Of a DNA stretch of 64,000 nt, positions 48,330 through 57,529 are shown one piece after another. Within the stretch, counting starts at the first letter, position 1, and each line of letters opens with the position of its first letter. The stretch is from Sphingomonas bisphenolicum (lineage in GTDB: Bacteria; Pseudomonadota; Alphaproteobacteria; Sphingomonadales; Sphingomonadaceae): assembly GCF_024349785.1 (NCBI RefSeq), contig NZ_AP018817.1, positions 3,667,050 through 3,731,049 of the forward strand, read 5' to 3'. A program made the translations under genes and the position numbers. Under the pieces are notes generated by a model, which saw only the letters and a list, made by a program, of their open reading frames with translations, was not told where the DNA came from and searched no databases.

Positions 48330-49202
48330 TTACTTGGTTTCCGCTTTAGCCGCTGGAGATGGCGTCGGTAACAGCAATGGGATCGCGATTCCTAAAACCA
48401 CAGGGATCAAAACAACACCAAGCACCCAGAGCAGCACGGTTCTCGCTTCGGAGGCATCCTTGCTGCTGCGTCCATAATCAAATTTTAATGAGGGGAATAG
48501 TTTTGCGTATTTGTCTGTTATGAAAAAGATCGCAAGCGGCATGATGCATAAGTAAATTGGAAACAGATTTGCGTAAATCTTCCGCGAGCTAGTTCCACTT
48601 TTTGTAAAGTAAACGCAGAGCATAAAAGATGCTACAAATACGCAGAAAAGCACAACTCCGAATATCCTTGAGTGCCACTTGCTAAAAAAGAATGGATAAT
48701 CAGTTTTTGAACCAGATATTAAATTGTCGAGCATGGTACGCATATGATTGACATGCACATCAGTTCCCTCAATGTCATAGGTTATCACTTTGAGCAGGAA
48801 TTTTCCGATGTTAATTCGCAACCTCAGCACTCCATGCTTTCCATGAGAGAATGCGAATTCTGTCGGTATGGAATGTTCGGTCGCAAGCAACAGTTCGACT
48901 TGATCTAAGTCGTTGGTTTCAATCGTAGAGCCATTCGCGAACGCGAGAGAATATGACCCACCCTCGAAATCGGCGATGAGCATTCGGGCTTCACGTATCT
49001 TGGCTCCACGATCTTCGCTGAAACCAACTTGATCGGTTCCGGCAGCACGATTGAACTCTTCTTCAGTGACCCCCGAATAAGTCCGTATGGCAGAGACAGA
49101 TAGCGCTTGCATCTCTGCCATAACGCGGCGCAGCCCTCGAAAAAACTCAGGCGAGATGGTGATTGGCGTAGTCACAGTGCGCGAAAATTTACGTAACATC
49201 AT
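48330..49202 (-). CDS. AT-rich hypothetical membrane protein
   Basis: 290 residues from ATG 49202 (a second ATG follows at once; GGGGGGG precedes). No family recognised. Residues 1-170 look soluble and helical/beta mixed; membrane segments lie around IFGVVLFCVFVASFMLCVYF, IYLCIMPLAIFFIT and VLLWVLGVVLIPVVLGIAI. Codon use is clearly more AT-rich than neighbours (many AAA, TTT, ATA), which points to horizontal acquisition. An isolated gene with no operon partners. Confidence 0.75.
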   Translation of the reverse strand: MMLRKFSRTVTTPITISPEFFRGLRRVMAEMQALSVSAIRTYSGVTEEEFNRAAGTDQVGFSEDRGAKIREARMLIADFEGGSYSLAFANGSTIETNDLDQVELLLATEHSIPTEFAFSHGKHGVLRLRINIGKFLLKVITYDIEGTDVHVNHMRTMLDNLISGSKTDYPFFFSKWHSRIFGVVLFCVFVASFMLCVYFTKSGTSSRKIYANLFPIYLCIMPLAIFFITDKYAKLFPSLKFDYGRSSKDASEARTVLLWVLGVVLIPVVLGIAIPLLLPTPSPAAKAETK

Positions 49203-49675
49203 ACCCCCCCTATTCTGCATAACTTTTCATAGGGTTCGGCATAATTCGCGTCCATATGGGCTGACGAAAAAAGCAGGGCCGAAGCCCTGCTCTTATCCCG
49301 TGGTGCCTTTCAGCAGATGATACATCGCCGCTAGGATCACCAGGCCGCTGCCGCATAGCCTGCTAAGCCGATCGGACCTTGTTCGCGGACACCATGAGGG
49401 CCAGCGGTCTCACCGACTGCATCAACAGGCCGGACAGACGACTGCACCCGACCAATGGCCAGATCATCACTTTATGCTTGCAACGCGGGAGCCATCCACA
49501 GATGCCAGTCCGCAAGGGGCCCAGCCTCGCATGCTTGGGGAAGCCGCCGGTCGGCAGCTAAGAAGCGAAATTGCTACGCCGAATGACCGCGATTGGTCGC
49601 TTGCAGCTACTCCCCTCCCCCAGCACATTGACCGTCAATACCCTCCCCATCGGCCGCGAATCGCATTAGGCAGTC
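49203..49675. other. Intergenic region with an orphan leftward terminator
   Basis: About 470 bases. It contains a strong minus-strand terminator (listed separately) and just before it a short minus-strand frame ending at 49293 that codes for a hydrophobic LVILAAMYHLLKGTTG tail without a good start. This could be a remnant of a tiny membrane protein or an unrecognised small RNA. Confidence 0.45.
49267..49291 (-). terminator. Rho-independent terminator, leftward
   Basis: Stem AGCAGGGC/GCCCTGCT (49272-49279 with 49284-49291), a 4-base loop, and on the minus strand a run of six T's at 49272-49267. No minus-strand gene is called immediately upstream of it. Confidence 0.8.
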
Positions 49676-50206
49676 ATGATGATCCGCCTCCCCGCCCTTC
49701 TCGTCCTCGGCCTGCTGGCCGCCTGTTCCAGCCCCAAGCCCGCTGCCGACAATAGCGCGCAGGCGCAGGCCGACACCGCCGCGCTGCCGGTCGTCATCTC
49801 GACCGCCAAGGGCGGGCATCGGTTCGACGTCGAGGTCGCCGCCACGCCGCAGGAACAGGAAAAGGGGCTGATGTTCCGCAAGGAACTGGCCGCCGACGGG
49901 GGGATGCTGTTCCCGATGGACCCGCCGCGCACCGCGAGCTTCTGGATGAAGGATACGCTGATCCCGCTCGACATGCTGTTCATCCATACCGACGGGACGA
50001 TCGCGTTTCTGAAGGCCAACGCCGAACCTTATTCGCGCATCCCCGTGTCCGCCGGCATTCCCGTCGCCGCCGTGCTGGAACTGCGCGGCGGGCGCGCGGC
50101 GGAGCTGGGCATCGCGGAAGGCGATGTCGTCCACTGGGGCGGCTGCGCGGTGCCGGGCGGCAAGGTCACGACCGACCGCAATTTCTGTCCGGCCGCGCCC
50201 CGATAG
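49676..50206 (+). CDS. DUF192 domain lipoprotein
   Basis: 176 residues. Signal peptide with lipobox LGLLAACSS (Cys about 17), then the DUF192 fold: FDVEVAATPQEQEKGLMFRK, FWMKDTLIPLDMLFI and the GIPVAAVLELRGG region. Function of the family is unknown; it is widespread in alphaproteobacteria. The gene precedes the NDUFA12-like gene by about 50 bases. Confidence 0.9.
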   Translation: MMIRLPALLVLGLLAACSSPKPAADNSAQAQADTAALPVVISTAKGGHRFDVEVAATPQEQEKGLMFRKELAADGGMLFPMDPPRTASFWMKDTLIPLDMLFIHTDGTIAFLKANAEPYSRIPVSAGIPVAAVLELRGGRAAELGIAEGDVVHWGGCAVPGGKVTTDRNFCPAAPR

Positions 50207-50256
50207 CGCCATATCCTCCTTGCCCGCGCCCGTCGCAGCGGCTAAGCGCTTGGCCC

Positions 50257-50655
50257 ATGGGAATCCTCGGCAAGATCTTCACCTGGTGGGATGGCGCGAC
50301 CATCGGCACCGCTCTCTTCACCTCCCGCAAGGGCAGCAAGGTCGGTGAAGACCATCAGGGCAATATCTATTATCAGGGCGGCATCGACCCCAATGGCCTG
50401 ACGCGCCGCTGGGTCATCTATAATGGCGTCAACGACGCCAGCCGCGTGCCCGCCGAATGGCATGGCTGGCTGCATCATTCGATCGAGGGTGCGCCCGAAA
50501 GCTTCCTGCCGCCGCCGCGCATCTGGGAACTGGAATCGACCCCCAACGCCACTGGCACCGCCCACGCCTATCGCCCGTCGGGCGCGCTCGAAAAGGGCGG
50601 CCAGCGCCAGAAGGCGACCGGCGATTATGAGGCGTGGAGCCCCGACGCGGCATGA
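50257..50655 (+). CDS. NDUFA12-family complex I protein
   Basis: 132 residues, homologue of the 17.2-kDa accessory subunit of NADH:ubiquinone oxidoreductase, kept in alphaproteobacteria. The sequence FTWWDGATIGTALFTSRKG, RRWVIYNGVNDASRVPAEW and HGWLHHS is diagnostic. Its stop overlaps the start of the DUF2155 gene (ATGA). Confidence 0.93.
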   Translation: MGILGKIFTWWDGATIGTALFTSRKGSKVGEDHQGNIYYQGGIDPNGLTRRWVIYNGVNDASRVPAEWHGWLHHSIEGAPESFLPPPRIWELESTPNATGTAHAYRPSGALEKGGQRQKATGDYEAWSPDAA

Positions 50656-51314
50656 GCCGGCGTCCGGCGGGGGGCGTCCCGCCGATCCTGTTGTACGCGC
50701 CTCTGCTGTCCTGCGCGCTGGCTCTGGCCGCGTGCGGCAAGAATGATGTGCCTGACGGCAACCAGACCGGCCCGGTCAAGGTCGAAGGATCGCCGATCCG
50801 GTCGGTCGCCGGCACCGCCCTGCCCGGCACCACGCCGATGGCGGAACGCACCGCCGTCGTCGGCCTGCTCAACAAGCGCAACGGCCTGACCCGCGACCTG
50901 ACGATGAAGCCGGGCGAAGCGCTGCGCGTGGGCGACGCGATCGTGCGGCTACAGGCGTGCGAAACCAGCGCGCCCTGGGAAAATGTGCAGGAAACCGGCG
51001 CCTTCATCCAACTGGACGTGCGCAGCAGCGCCGACGGCAAATGGCGGCGCAATTTTTCCGGCTGGCTGTTCCGCGAACGGCCTGACCGCAATGTCGTGCA
51101 GCACCCGATCTATGACGTCTGGGTCAGAAGCTGTGCAATGGCCTGGCCCGAAACCGGGCCGGAGACGGTGAAGCTGGGCGCCAAGGGCGAGCCCGTGACG
51201 GCATCGCCCGCGAGCGGCGCAAACGCCCGTTCGGCCGCCACGCCCGAACCGCGCGACAATGCGCCCGCCCCGGCCCCCAGCGCCACGCCGCCGGCCGCCG
51301 CGCCCAGCAACTGA
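50652..51314 (+). CDS. DUF2155 domain lipoprotein
   Basis: 220 residues from ATG 50652. Signal peptide with lipobox LALAACGK. The DUF2155 core (LQACETSAPWENVQETGAFI, FSGWLFRERPDRNVVQHPIYDVW) ends near residue 170; the remaining 50 residues are an Ala/Pro low-complexity tail. That tail is encoded opposite the C-terminus of aat: the two genes overlap tail to tail by about 205 bases. NDUFA12-DUF2155-aat is a common alphaproteobacterial order. Confidence 0.9.
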   Translation: MSRRPAGGVPPILLYAPLLSCALALAACGKNDVPDGNQTGPVKVEGSPIRSVAGTALPGTTPMAERTAVVGLLNKRNGLTRDLTMKPGEALRVGDAIVRLQACETSAPWENVQETGAFIQLDVRSSADGKWRRNFSGWLFRERPDRNVVQHPIYDVWVRSCAMAWPETGPETVKLGAKGEPVTASPASGANARSAATPEPRDNAPAPAPSATPPAAAPSN

Positions 51315-51859
51315 AGATAGTCGCGCTGGCTGATTTCGACGGCGCCCATCGTGCGCAGATGATCGGTCATGAACTGGCAGTCGAGCAGGGTGAAGCCGCC
51401 GACGCGGAGCCGCGCGACCAGCCAGGCCAGCGCCACTTTCGACGCATCGGTCCGGCGCGACACCATGGATTCGCCGAAAAAGGCACGACCGATGGCGACG
51501 CCATAGAGGCCGCCCACCAGTTCGTCGCCCTCCCATATCTCGATCGAATGGGCGAAGCCGGCTTCATGCAGGTGGCGATAGGCGGCTTCGATCTGATGGT
51601 TGATCCAGGTCGAGGGGCGATCGGGCGCGGCCTGCGCGCAGAGCGCCAATATCTGCGCAAAGGCGCGGTTCGCACTGACCCGGAAATGGTCCCGGCGGAT
51701 CGTCTTGGAGAGCGAATGCGACAGGTGGAAACCGTCGAGCGGCAGAATCGCGCGCCGCTTGGGTTCGACCCAATAGACCTCGTCCGCATCGCGGTCGTCG
51801 GCCATGGGAAAGACGCCGATGGAATAGGCCTGCAGCAGGACGAGCGGATCGATCATCAT
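51110..51859 (-). CDS. aat: Leucyl/phenylalanyl-tRNA-protein transferase
   Basis: Adds Leu or Phe to N-terminal Arg/Lys of proteins, marking them for ClpAP. 249 residues from ATG 51859. YSIGVFPMADDRDADEVYWVEP, HLSHSLSKTIRR, GELVGGLYGV-like (ELVGGLYGVAIGRAFFGESM) and LLDCQFMTDHLRTMGAVEI are family signatures. The C-terminal 65 residues are Gly/Ala-rich and end QAIAQLLTQTS; that part overlaps the DUF2155 gene on the other strand. Confidence 0.93.
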   Translation of the reverse strand: MMIDPLVLLQAYSIGVFPMADDRDADEVYWVEPKRRAILPLDGFHLSHSLSKTIRRDHFRVSANRAFAQILALCAQAAPDRPSTWINHQIEAAYRHLHEAGFAHSIEIWEGDELVGGLYGVAIGRAFFGESMVSRRTDASKVALAWLVARLRVGGFTLLDCQFMTDHLRTMGAVEISQRDYLQLLGAAAGGVALGAGAGALSRGSGVAAERAFAPLAGDAVTGSPLAPSFTVSGPVSGQAIAQLLTQTS

Positions 51860-51966
51860 TCTGGCCAAGGAGTAGCAGACGGGGCGGAAGGGGAAAGCCC
51901 TCTGCATCGATTATGGCATCCGGCGGGAGATTGACTTGCGATGGCGCGGCCCTAGCTTGCCGCCCC

Positions 51967-53235
51967 ATGAAAAGCCTGTCCCTGGCCCTGCTGCCGCTCC
52001 TCCTCGCCGCCCCCGCCGTCCACGCCGCCGATCCCTATGTGGATCGGGTCGCCAAGGTGCTGAAGGCCACCCCCCTGATCGACGGCCATAACGACTGGCC
52101 CGAAGCGCTGGCCGACAAGGCCAAGGAAGGACGCTGGACGATGGCGCTCGACCGGCTGGACCCGGCGACCTTCCATACCGATATCGAACGGCTGCGCGCG
52201 GGCGGCGTGGGCGGGCAATTCTGGTCGGTCTGGGTGTCGGCCGACCTGCCCGAACTGCAGCAGGTCAAGGACACGCTGGAGCAGATCGACCTGGCCCATA
52301 GTTTTGCGCGCCGTTACCCCAGCGACTTCGCCTTCGTCACCACGGCGGCGGAGCTACGCGCCGCGCACAAGGCGGGACGGGTCGCATCGCTGCTGGGCGT
52401 GGAGGGCGGCGGCCAGATCGACGGCAGCCTGGCGGTGCTGCGCAGCTATCGCCAGCTTGGCGCTTCCTATCTGACGCTGACCCACGCCCGCACGATCGCC
52501 TGGGCCGACAGCGCGACCGACAATCCGCAGCATGACGGGCTCACCCCGTTCGGCGAGGCGGTGGTGCATGAGCTGAACCGGCTGGGGATGCTGGTGGATC
52601 TGAGCCATGTCAGCGAGGGCACGATGCTGGACGCGCTGCGGGTCAGCAAGGCGCCGGTGATCTTCTCCCACTCCAGCGCGCGGGCGATCTGCAACACGCC
52701 GCGCAACGTGTCGGATGCGGTGCTGACGCAGGTGGCCGCCAATGGCGGCGTGGTGATGGTCAATTATGCGCCGCAATATGTGTCGGAAGCGCGCCGTATC
52801 TGGAGCGCGGCCCGCAGTGCGGAAGTCGCACGCTATAATGCACCGCCCTTTGGCGGCCTCTATATCGGCGATCCCGAAGGCGCGAAGACGGCGCTGGCGG
52901 CGTGGGAAAAGGCCAATCCCGAGCCGGTGGTGACATTGGCGCAGGTCGCCGACCATATCGACCATATCGCCAAAGTGGCCGGCGTCGACCATGTCGGCAT
53001 CGGTAGCGATTTCGACGGCGTGGGATCGCTGCCGCAGGGACTGAGCGGGGTGCAGACCTATCCGGCGTTGCTGGCCGAGCTGATGCGCCGGGGCTGGAGC
53101 GACAAGGATATCGCCAAGCTGGTCGGCGAGAATGTGCTGCGGGTGATGGCGGCGGCGGAGAAGGTCGCGGCCGGGATGCAGGGCGAACCGGCGGGGAGCG
53201 GGACCGTGGCGGCGCTGGATGGCGTGAAACCATAG
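51967..53235 (+). CDS. Membrane dipeptidase (peptidase M19)
   Basis: 422 residues from ATG 51967 with a cleavable signal peptide (ALLPLLLAAPAVHAA). Zinc-binding and active-site motifs: LIDGHNDWPEAL (H-x-D), LGVEGGGQIDG (Glu), IFSHSSARAICNTPRNV (His) and VGIGSDFDGV (Asp). It hydrolyses dipeptides in the periplasm. Confidence 0.94.
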   Translation: MKSLSLALLPLLLAAPAVHAADPYVDRVAKVLKATPLIDGHNDWPEALADKAKEGRWTMALDRLDPATFHTDIERLRAGGVGGQFWSVWVSADLPELQQVKDTLEQIDLAHSFARRYPSDFAFVTTAAELRAAHKAGRVASLLGVEGGGQIDGSLAVLRSYRQLGASYLTLTHARTIAWADSATDNPQHDGLTPFGEAVVHELNRLGMLVDLSHVSEGTMLDALRVSKAPVIFSHSSARAICNTPRNVSDAVLTQVAANGGVVMVNYAPQYVSEARRIWSAARSAEVARYNAPPFGGLYIGDPEGAKTALAAWEKANPEPVVTLAQVADHIDHIAKVAGVDHVGIGSDFDGVGSLPQGLSGVQTYPALLAELMRRGWSDKDIAKLVGENVLRVMAAAEKVAAGMQGEPAGSGTVAALDGVKP

Positions 53236-53286
53236 GCAGCCCTGGTCCTCCCTGCGCCAAAGGCCTGGGGAGGATTTTCAGACCGC

Positions 53287-54321
53287 CTAACTGACCGCCG
53301 CCTCCAGCAGCCTGATCGTCCCCGCTTCCGCGTCCATTTCCGCGGCCACACCCAGCGGCAGGCTATATTGGTTGGCGACGTGACCGAACTGGCCGCCCTG
53401 AAAGGCGGGGATGCCGAGCGGCTCCAGATGCTGTTGCAGCACCTCCGACAGGGTGAAGCCGCCATAGCTGGCGCCGCCCGGCCCGCAGTCGGTGCATTGG
53501 CCGAAGGCCACGCCCGCCAGCTTGCCCAATATCCCCGCCAGCGATAGCTGGGTCAGCATCCGGTCGATGCGATAGGGCTGTTCGCTCACATCCTCGATGA
53601 ACAGGATCGCGCCGGTGAAATCGGGCAGATAAGCCGTGCCCATCAGCGCCGCCAGCACGGTGAGGTTACCGCCCAGCAGCCGCCCGCGCGCCACGCCGGG
53701 GCGGAAGGTGCGGATGCGCCCCGTGCGCTGCGCCAGCCGATCGTCATGCCCGACCGGGGTGGAAAAGGTCGGCGTCGCCGCGTCGAAGGCGACCGCGCGG
53801 AAGGCGTCCCAGCTAAACGCTCCCCAACTGCTCGCGGCATTGGGGCCGTGGATGGTGGTGAAGCCCGCCTTGGCGGCGAAAGCCAGATGGAGCGCAGTGA
53901 TGTCCGAAAAGCCGACCAGCAGTTTGGGATTTTTACGGATCGCCGCGAAATCGAGCCGAGGCAGGATGCGCGCGCAGCCCCAGCCGCCGCGCACCGCGAA
54001 GACCGCCCGGACCTGCGGGTCGGCGAACATCGCGTTGACGTCCGCCGCCCGATCCGCATCGGTCCCGGCCAGATAGCCGTAGCGCCCGGCGAGATGCGGC
54101 GCGGCCCTGGGCTTGAGCCCCATGGCGAGGATCGTTTCCTTGACCAGATCGAGGTCGAACGCGTCGTCGCTGAACCCCGCCGGCTCGATCAGGCCCACCA
54201 TGTCGCCCGCGCGCAGCCGCGGCGGCTTCACCAGGGCAGCAGGCGCGGCGCGCGCCGATATACTCATCGCCGCGAGCATCGCGCCCATTCCGGTCAGCGC
54301 ACCGCGCCGGTCCATCCGCAT
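53287..54321 (-). CDS. LD-carboxypeptidase (peptidase S66) with Tat signal
   Basis: 344 residues from ATG 54321. The N-terminus MDRRGALTGMGAMLA has the twin-arginine pattern. S66 motifs are RGGWGCARILPRLDF, LLVGFSDITALH (nucleophile Ser) and LFIEDVSEQPYRIDRML (Glu). It cleaves L,D-peptide bonds of murein tetrapeptides. It follows the cupin gene after two bases on the same strand. Confidence 0.92.
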   Translation of the reverse strand: MRMDRRGALTGMGAMLAAMSISARAAPAALVKPPRLRAGDMVGLIEPAGFSDDAFDLDLVKETILAMGLKPRAAPHLAGRYGYLAGTDADRAADVNAMFADPQVRAVFAVRGGWGCARILPRLDFAAIRKNPKLLVGFSDITALHLAFAAKAGFTTIHGPNAASSWGAFSWDAFRAVAFDAATPTFSTPVGHDDRLAQRTGRIRTFRPGVARGRLLGGNLTVLAALMGTAYLPDFTGAILFIEDVSEQPYRIDRMLTQLSLAGILGKLAGVAFGQCTDCGPGGASYGGFTLSEVLQQHLEPLGIPAFQGGQFGHVANQYSLPLGVAAEMDAEAGTIRLLEAAVS

Positions 54322-54323
54322 CG

Positions 54324-54767
54324 TCAATAGCTGCTCCCATCCTTGTGGCGGTAGGCCCCGCCCGACCAGAGAAGGTCGATATCGGGATAATGGCAATCCC
54401 CCGTCGGCACACGGCCGAACGCGACGAACACGCAATCGGCTGCGCTTTCATTGACCAGATGATGGCCGTTCGGATCGCCTTTCGGAAAAGCCGCCATGTC
54501 GCCGGCCGTCATCGGCGTGCGCTTGCCCTCCTCCACCAGCACGGCCTCTCCCGCCAGCATCAGCACGAACTCGTCCTCATCCTCATGCCAGTGGCGCTGG
54601 GACGACGCCGCGCCGGGTTTCAGCACGACATGGCTGACGCCGAAATCGCTGAGACCGTGGGCGGGGCCGAGCCGTCGCACCCATCGCCCGTCGACGATAG
54701 CCGCATGGCCGGCGGGATAGCCGGTGCTGTTCGTCTGCGCGATGCTGTCCAGGTCGATCCGTGGCAT
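54324..54767 (-). CDS. Cupin domain protein
   Basis: 147 residues from ATG 54767 (GGAGGA nine bases upstream). Cupin motifs: SQRHWHEDEDEFVLMLAGE and the later PKGDPNGHHLVNES. It has an unknown small-molecule or sugar-binding role. It probably forms an operon with the S66 peptidase, being separated by two bases. Confidence 0.88.
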   Translation of the reverse strand: MPRIDLDSIAQTNSTGYPAGHAAIVDGRWVRRLGPAHGLSDFGVSHVVLKPGAASSQRHWHEDEDEFVLMLAGEAVLVEEGKRTPMTAGDMAAFPKGDPNGHHLVNESAADCVFVAFGRVPTGDCHYPDIDLLWSGGAYRHKDGSSY

Positions 54768-54850
54768 GGGCCGGTCCTCCTGTGGCCTGTCCTCTTGGGG
54801 CTGGCCCCCAAAAGCTGGCCAACCCGCATGGCTTTCGCTAACGCGGCAGG

Positions 54851-55990
54851 ATGAGCATGACCAGCACCAATGACGATGTGGTGGCACTGGCCCGGCGCCT
54901 GCTGGCCTGCCCGTCCGTAACCCCCGCCACCGGCGAAGTCTTCGCTGCGCTGGAGGCGATGCTGGTCCCGCGCGGCTTTACCGTGGATCGTTTCACCGTG
55001 GGCGAAGCGCCCGACGGGCCGGTGGAAAATCTGCTGGCCTGGCGCACCACCGGGGCGGGACCGCATTTCGCCTTTGCCGGACATCTGGACGTGGTGCCGC
55101 CGGGCGCGGGCTGGACCAGCGATCCGTTCGCGCCGGAAATTCGCGGCGACCTGCTCTACGGGCGGGGCGCGGTGGACATGAAGGGGTCGATCGCCGCCTT
55201 CGTCGCAGCGCTGGACGCGCTGCCAGACGACCTGCCGGGCACGATCAGCCTGATCATCACCGGGGACGAGGAAGGGCCGGCCGTCTATGGCACGCTGGCG
55301 CTGATGGACCGGATGCAGGCGCGCGACCTGCGCCCGGACCTGTGCCTGGTGGGCGAACCGACATCGTCGGCGCGGCTGGGCGATGTGGTGAAGATCGGCC
55401 GGCGCGGGTCGGTCAATATGTGGATCAGGGTCGCCGGGTCGCAAGGGCATGTAGCCTATCCGCATCTGGCCGACAATCCGATCCCGAAACTGGTGCGCAT
55501 CCTGACGGCGATCGAAGCCGAGGTGCTGGACGAGGGGACCGACTGGTTCCAGCCCAGCAATATCGAGATCACCGACCTGGAGGTCGGCAATGTCGCGCAT
55601 AATGTGATCCCCGGCGCGGCGACCGCGCGCATCTCCATCCGCTTCAACGACCAGCATAGCGGCGCGGCGCTGATCGAGCGGATCAAGGGGCTGGCGGCGA
55701 CCGAGGGCGGCATAGTCGAAGCCAAGATCAGCGGCGAATCCTTCCTGACCGCGCCGGGCGCGTTCAGCGATCTGGTGCGCGACGCGATCCGCGACGTGAC
55801 CGGCGTGGAGACGGAGTTGTCGACCACCGGCGGCACGTCCGACGCGCGTTTCCTGTCGCGGATTTGCCCGGTGGTGGAATTCGGCCTGAACAACGCGACC
55901 ATGCACAAGCTGGACGAGGCGGTGGCGGTGCAGGATCTGCATGACCTGACGCGCATCTATGCGCTGGTGGTAGCGCGGGCGCTGGGATGA
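54851..55990 (+). CDS. dapE: Succinyl-diaminopimelate desuccinylase
   Basis: Lysine and murein precursor pathway: removes succinate from N-succinyl-LL-diaminopimelate. 379 residues, M20 metallopeptidase fold. Metal ligands lie in FAGHLDVVPPG, LYGRGAVDMKGS, TGDEEGPA, VGEPTSS and the final NNATMHKLDE. Divergent from the cupin gene. Confidence 0.94.
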   Translation: MSMTSTNDDVVALARRLLACPSVTPATGEVFAALEAMLVPRGFTVDRFTVGEAPDGPVENLLAWRTTGAGPHFAFAGHLDVVPPGAGWTSDPFAPEIRGDLLYGRGAVDMKGSIAAFVAALDALPDDLPGTISLIITGDEEGPAVYGTLALMDRMQARDLRPDLCLVGEPTSSARLGDVVKIGRRGSVNMWIRVAGSQGHVAYPHLADNPIPKLVRILTAIEAEVLDEGTDWFQPSNIEITDLEVGNVAHNVIPGAATARISIRFNDQHSGAALIERIKGLAATEGGIVEAKISGESFLTAPGAFSDLVRDAIRDVTGVETELSTTGGTSDARFLSRICPVVEFGLNNATMHKLDEAVAVQDLHDLTRIYALVVARALG

Positions 55991-56038
55991 ACCCAGGCGC
56001 GGCGGGGGGAGATACCTGCCTGTTTCGGTCCGCGGGCG

Positions 56039-57448
56039 TCAGAAATCCAGTTCCGCGCGCCAGCCGATGACATCGACGCCATAATCGCTCTTGCCACCGG
56101 CCAGGATCGCCGCGTCGGTATAATCCAGATGGGCGTAATTGACGTTGAAACGCAGATATTCGACCGGCGTCCACACCAGCGCGGCGATGATCCCGTTCTG
56201 CTTGCCGCCGACGATATCCTTGTCGTTGAGGCTCAGATAATCGTAGCGCACCGTCGCCTGCAACGCACCCCAGCCGCCGCTGCCGACCGGGCTGTCGGGC
56301 TTCACGATGCCGAAGATGCCGTTCTTGTAGCCGCGCGTTTCGCCGGTCAGGACATAGCCGACCTCGCCATAGCCGCCGAAGAAGGTGGGATCGGCCAGCC
56401 CCGGCCGCGAAACCCGCAGCCAGTGGGCCTCGCCCGCCCACCATAGCGGCCCGCGCTCGCCGGCCAGTTCCAGTCCATAATGGCTTTCTCCGTCGGCCGG
56501 AATATTGGCCGTCGCCAGGAACCGGCTGTTGGCGCTGTGGAGATAGGCGCGCTGGCGATAGCGCTGCGGATTTTCCGCCAGCCGCTGGAAATCGCGCCAA
56601 TGGCCGGACAGGCCGAAATGCAACTGCGTCTTGCCGAACCTGGGCGCCAGCACGACCCGGCCATCGACGCCATAGCTGTTGTTTTCGTCTCCGCCATCGG
56701 CCCCGTCGGCATCGTTGGTCAGCGAATCCGCGCTGTCGGAAAAGATACCCGCCTGCGCCAGCACGATGCCCGACCGATATTGCGCCGACAGACCCAGCCG
56801 CCGCTCGAAGCCGAACGCGTCGGTGAAGGCGGCCCGCTCCATCACCGATCCGCCGGTATCGCCGATCAGTTCGTCCAGCGACTGGAAGCTGTTGTGATTG
56901 CCCAGCGTGACCAGCCATTTGCCCTTTTCATAGGTGATGAAGGTGTCGACCAGATCGACGCTGTTGTCGGACAGCTCCAGCTCCAGCTTGTAGCCGAATC
57001 CACCGCCCAACTGCCCCTCGCCGCCCAGACGCAGGCGGCGCAGTTCGTTGGAATAGCCCTTGGCGCGATCGGTGATGCTGTCCGGGGTCATCAGCAGCCC
57101 GGCGTCATATTGGATGCGGCCCTTCACATGGAAGCTGGCGGCGCCCTTGCTGAACACCGGCCCGCCCTTCCAGCCGATGACGCTGTCGCTCGCCGGCCTG
57201 GCCTGCGCCACCTGCGCAGGCGGGGCGGCCGATGCTGCAACGGGCGCGGGCGCGGGCGCGGCCGGCGCGCTGTCCAGCCGCGCCTCCAGCCGATCGACCT
57301 GCGCCTTCAGCGCGGCGATCTGGGCGCGCAACGCGTCGGCTTCCGCGGCGCTGATCGCCTGCGCACACAGCGGCGCGGGCGCCATCGCCAGCGCGATGGC
57401 GGTGCCGGCGGCCAGTCGGCCCATCACCGGTCGCAATATGGGACGCAT
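56039..57448 (-). CDS. OprP/OprO-type porin
   Basis: 469 residues from ATG 57448 (AAGGGGA upstream). Signal peptide ending APLCAQA, then a short periplasmic coiled coil (ALRAQIAALKAQVDRLEARL), an Ala/Pro linker and an outer-membrane barrel ending in the classical aromatic (ELDF). GYKLELELSDNSVDLVDTFI and GYVLTGETRGY are typical of phosphate/polyphosphate-selective porins. Confidence 0.9.
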   Translation of the reverse strand: MRPILRPVMGRLAAGTAIALAMAPAPLCAQAISAAEADALRAQIAALKAQVDRLEARLDSAPAAPAPAPVAASAAPPAQVAQARPASDSVIGWKGGPVFSKGAASFHVKGRIQYDAGLLMTPDSITDRAKGYSNELRRLRLGGEGQLGGGFGYKLELELSDNSVDLVDTFITYEKGKWLVTLGNHNSFQSLDELIGDTGGSVMERAAFTDAFGFERRLGLSAQYRSGIVLAQAGIFSDSADSLTNDADGADGGDENNSYGVDGRVVLAPRFGKTQLHFGLSGHWRDFQRLAENPQRYRQRAYLHSANSRFLATANIPADGESHYGLELAGERGPLWWAGEAHWLRVSRPGLADPTFFGGYGEVGYVLTGETRGYKNGIFGIVKPDSPVGSGGWGALQATVRYDYLSLNDKDIVGGKQNGIIAALVWTPVEYLRFNVNYAHLDYTDAAILAGGKSDYGVDVIGWRAELDF

Positions 57449-57508
57449 CGATTTCCCCTTCCTGTCTCGCCAAGCCCGTATGAATTTTTCGTGACAACTG
57501 CGCGTCTT

Positions 57509-57529
57509 TGACATGTCACTTTTATGACA
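57509..57529. promoter_or_regulatory. TGTCA/TGACA repeat in the porin promoter region
   Basis: TGACA and TGTCA at 57509-57518 and TGACA at 57525-57529 make an inverted repeat TGTCA-N6-TGACA, about 60 bases upstream of the porin start. It resembles PhoB half-sites but lacks their direct 11-bp spacing. Confidence 0.35.

Noticed and set aside
57509..57529. Canonical Pho box
   Set aside because: The TGTCA elements are inverted or 16 bases apart rather than in direct 11-base repeats, so only a weak regulatory site is listed.
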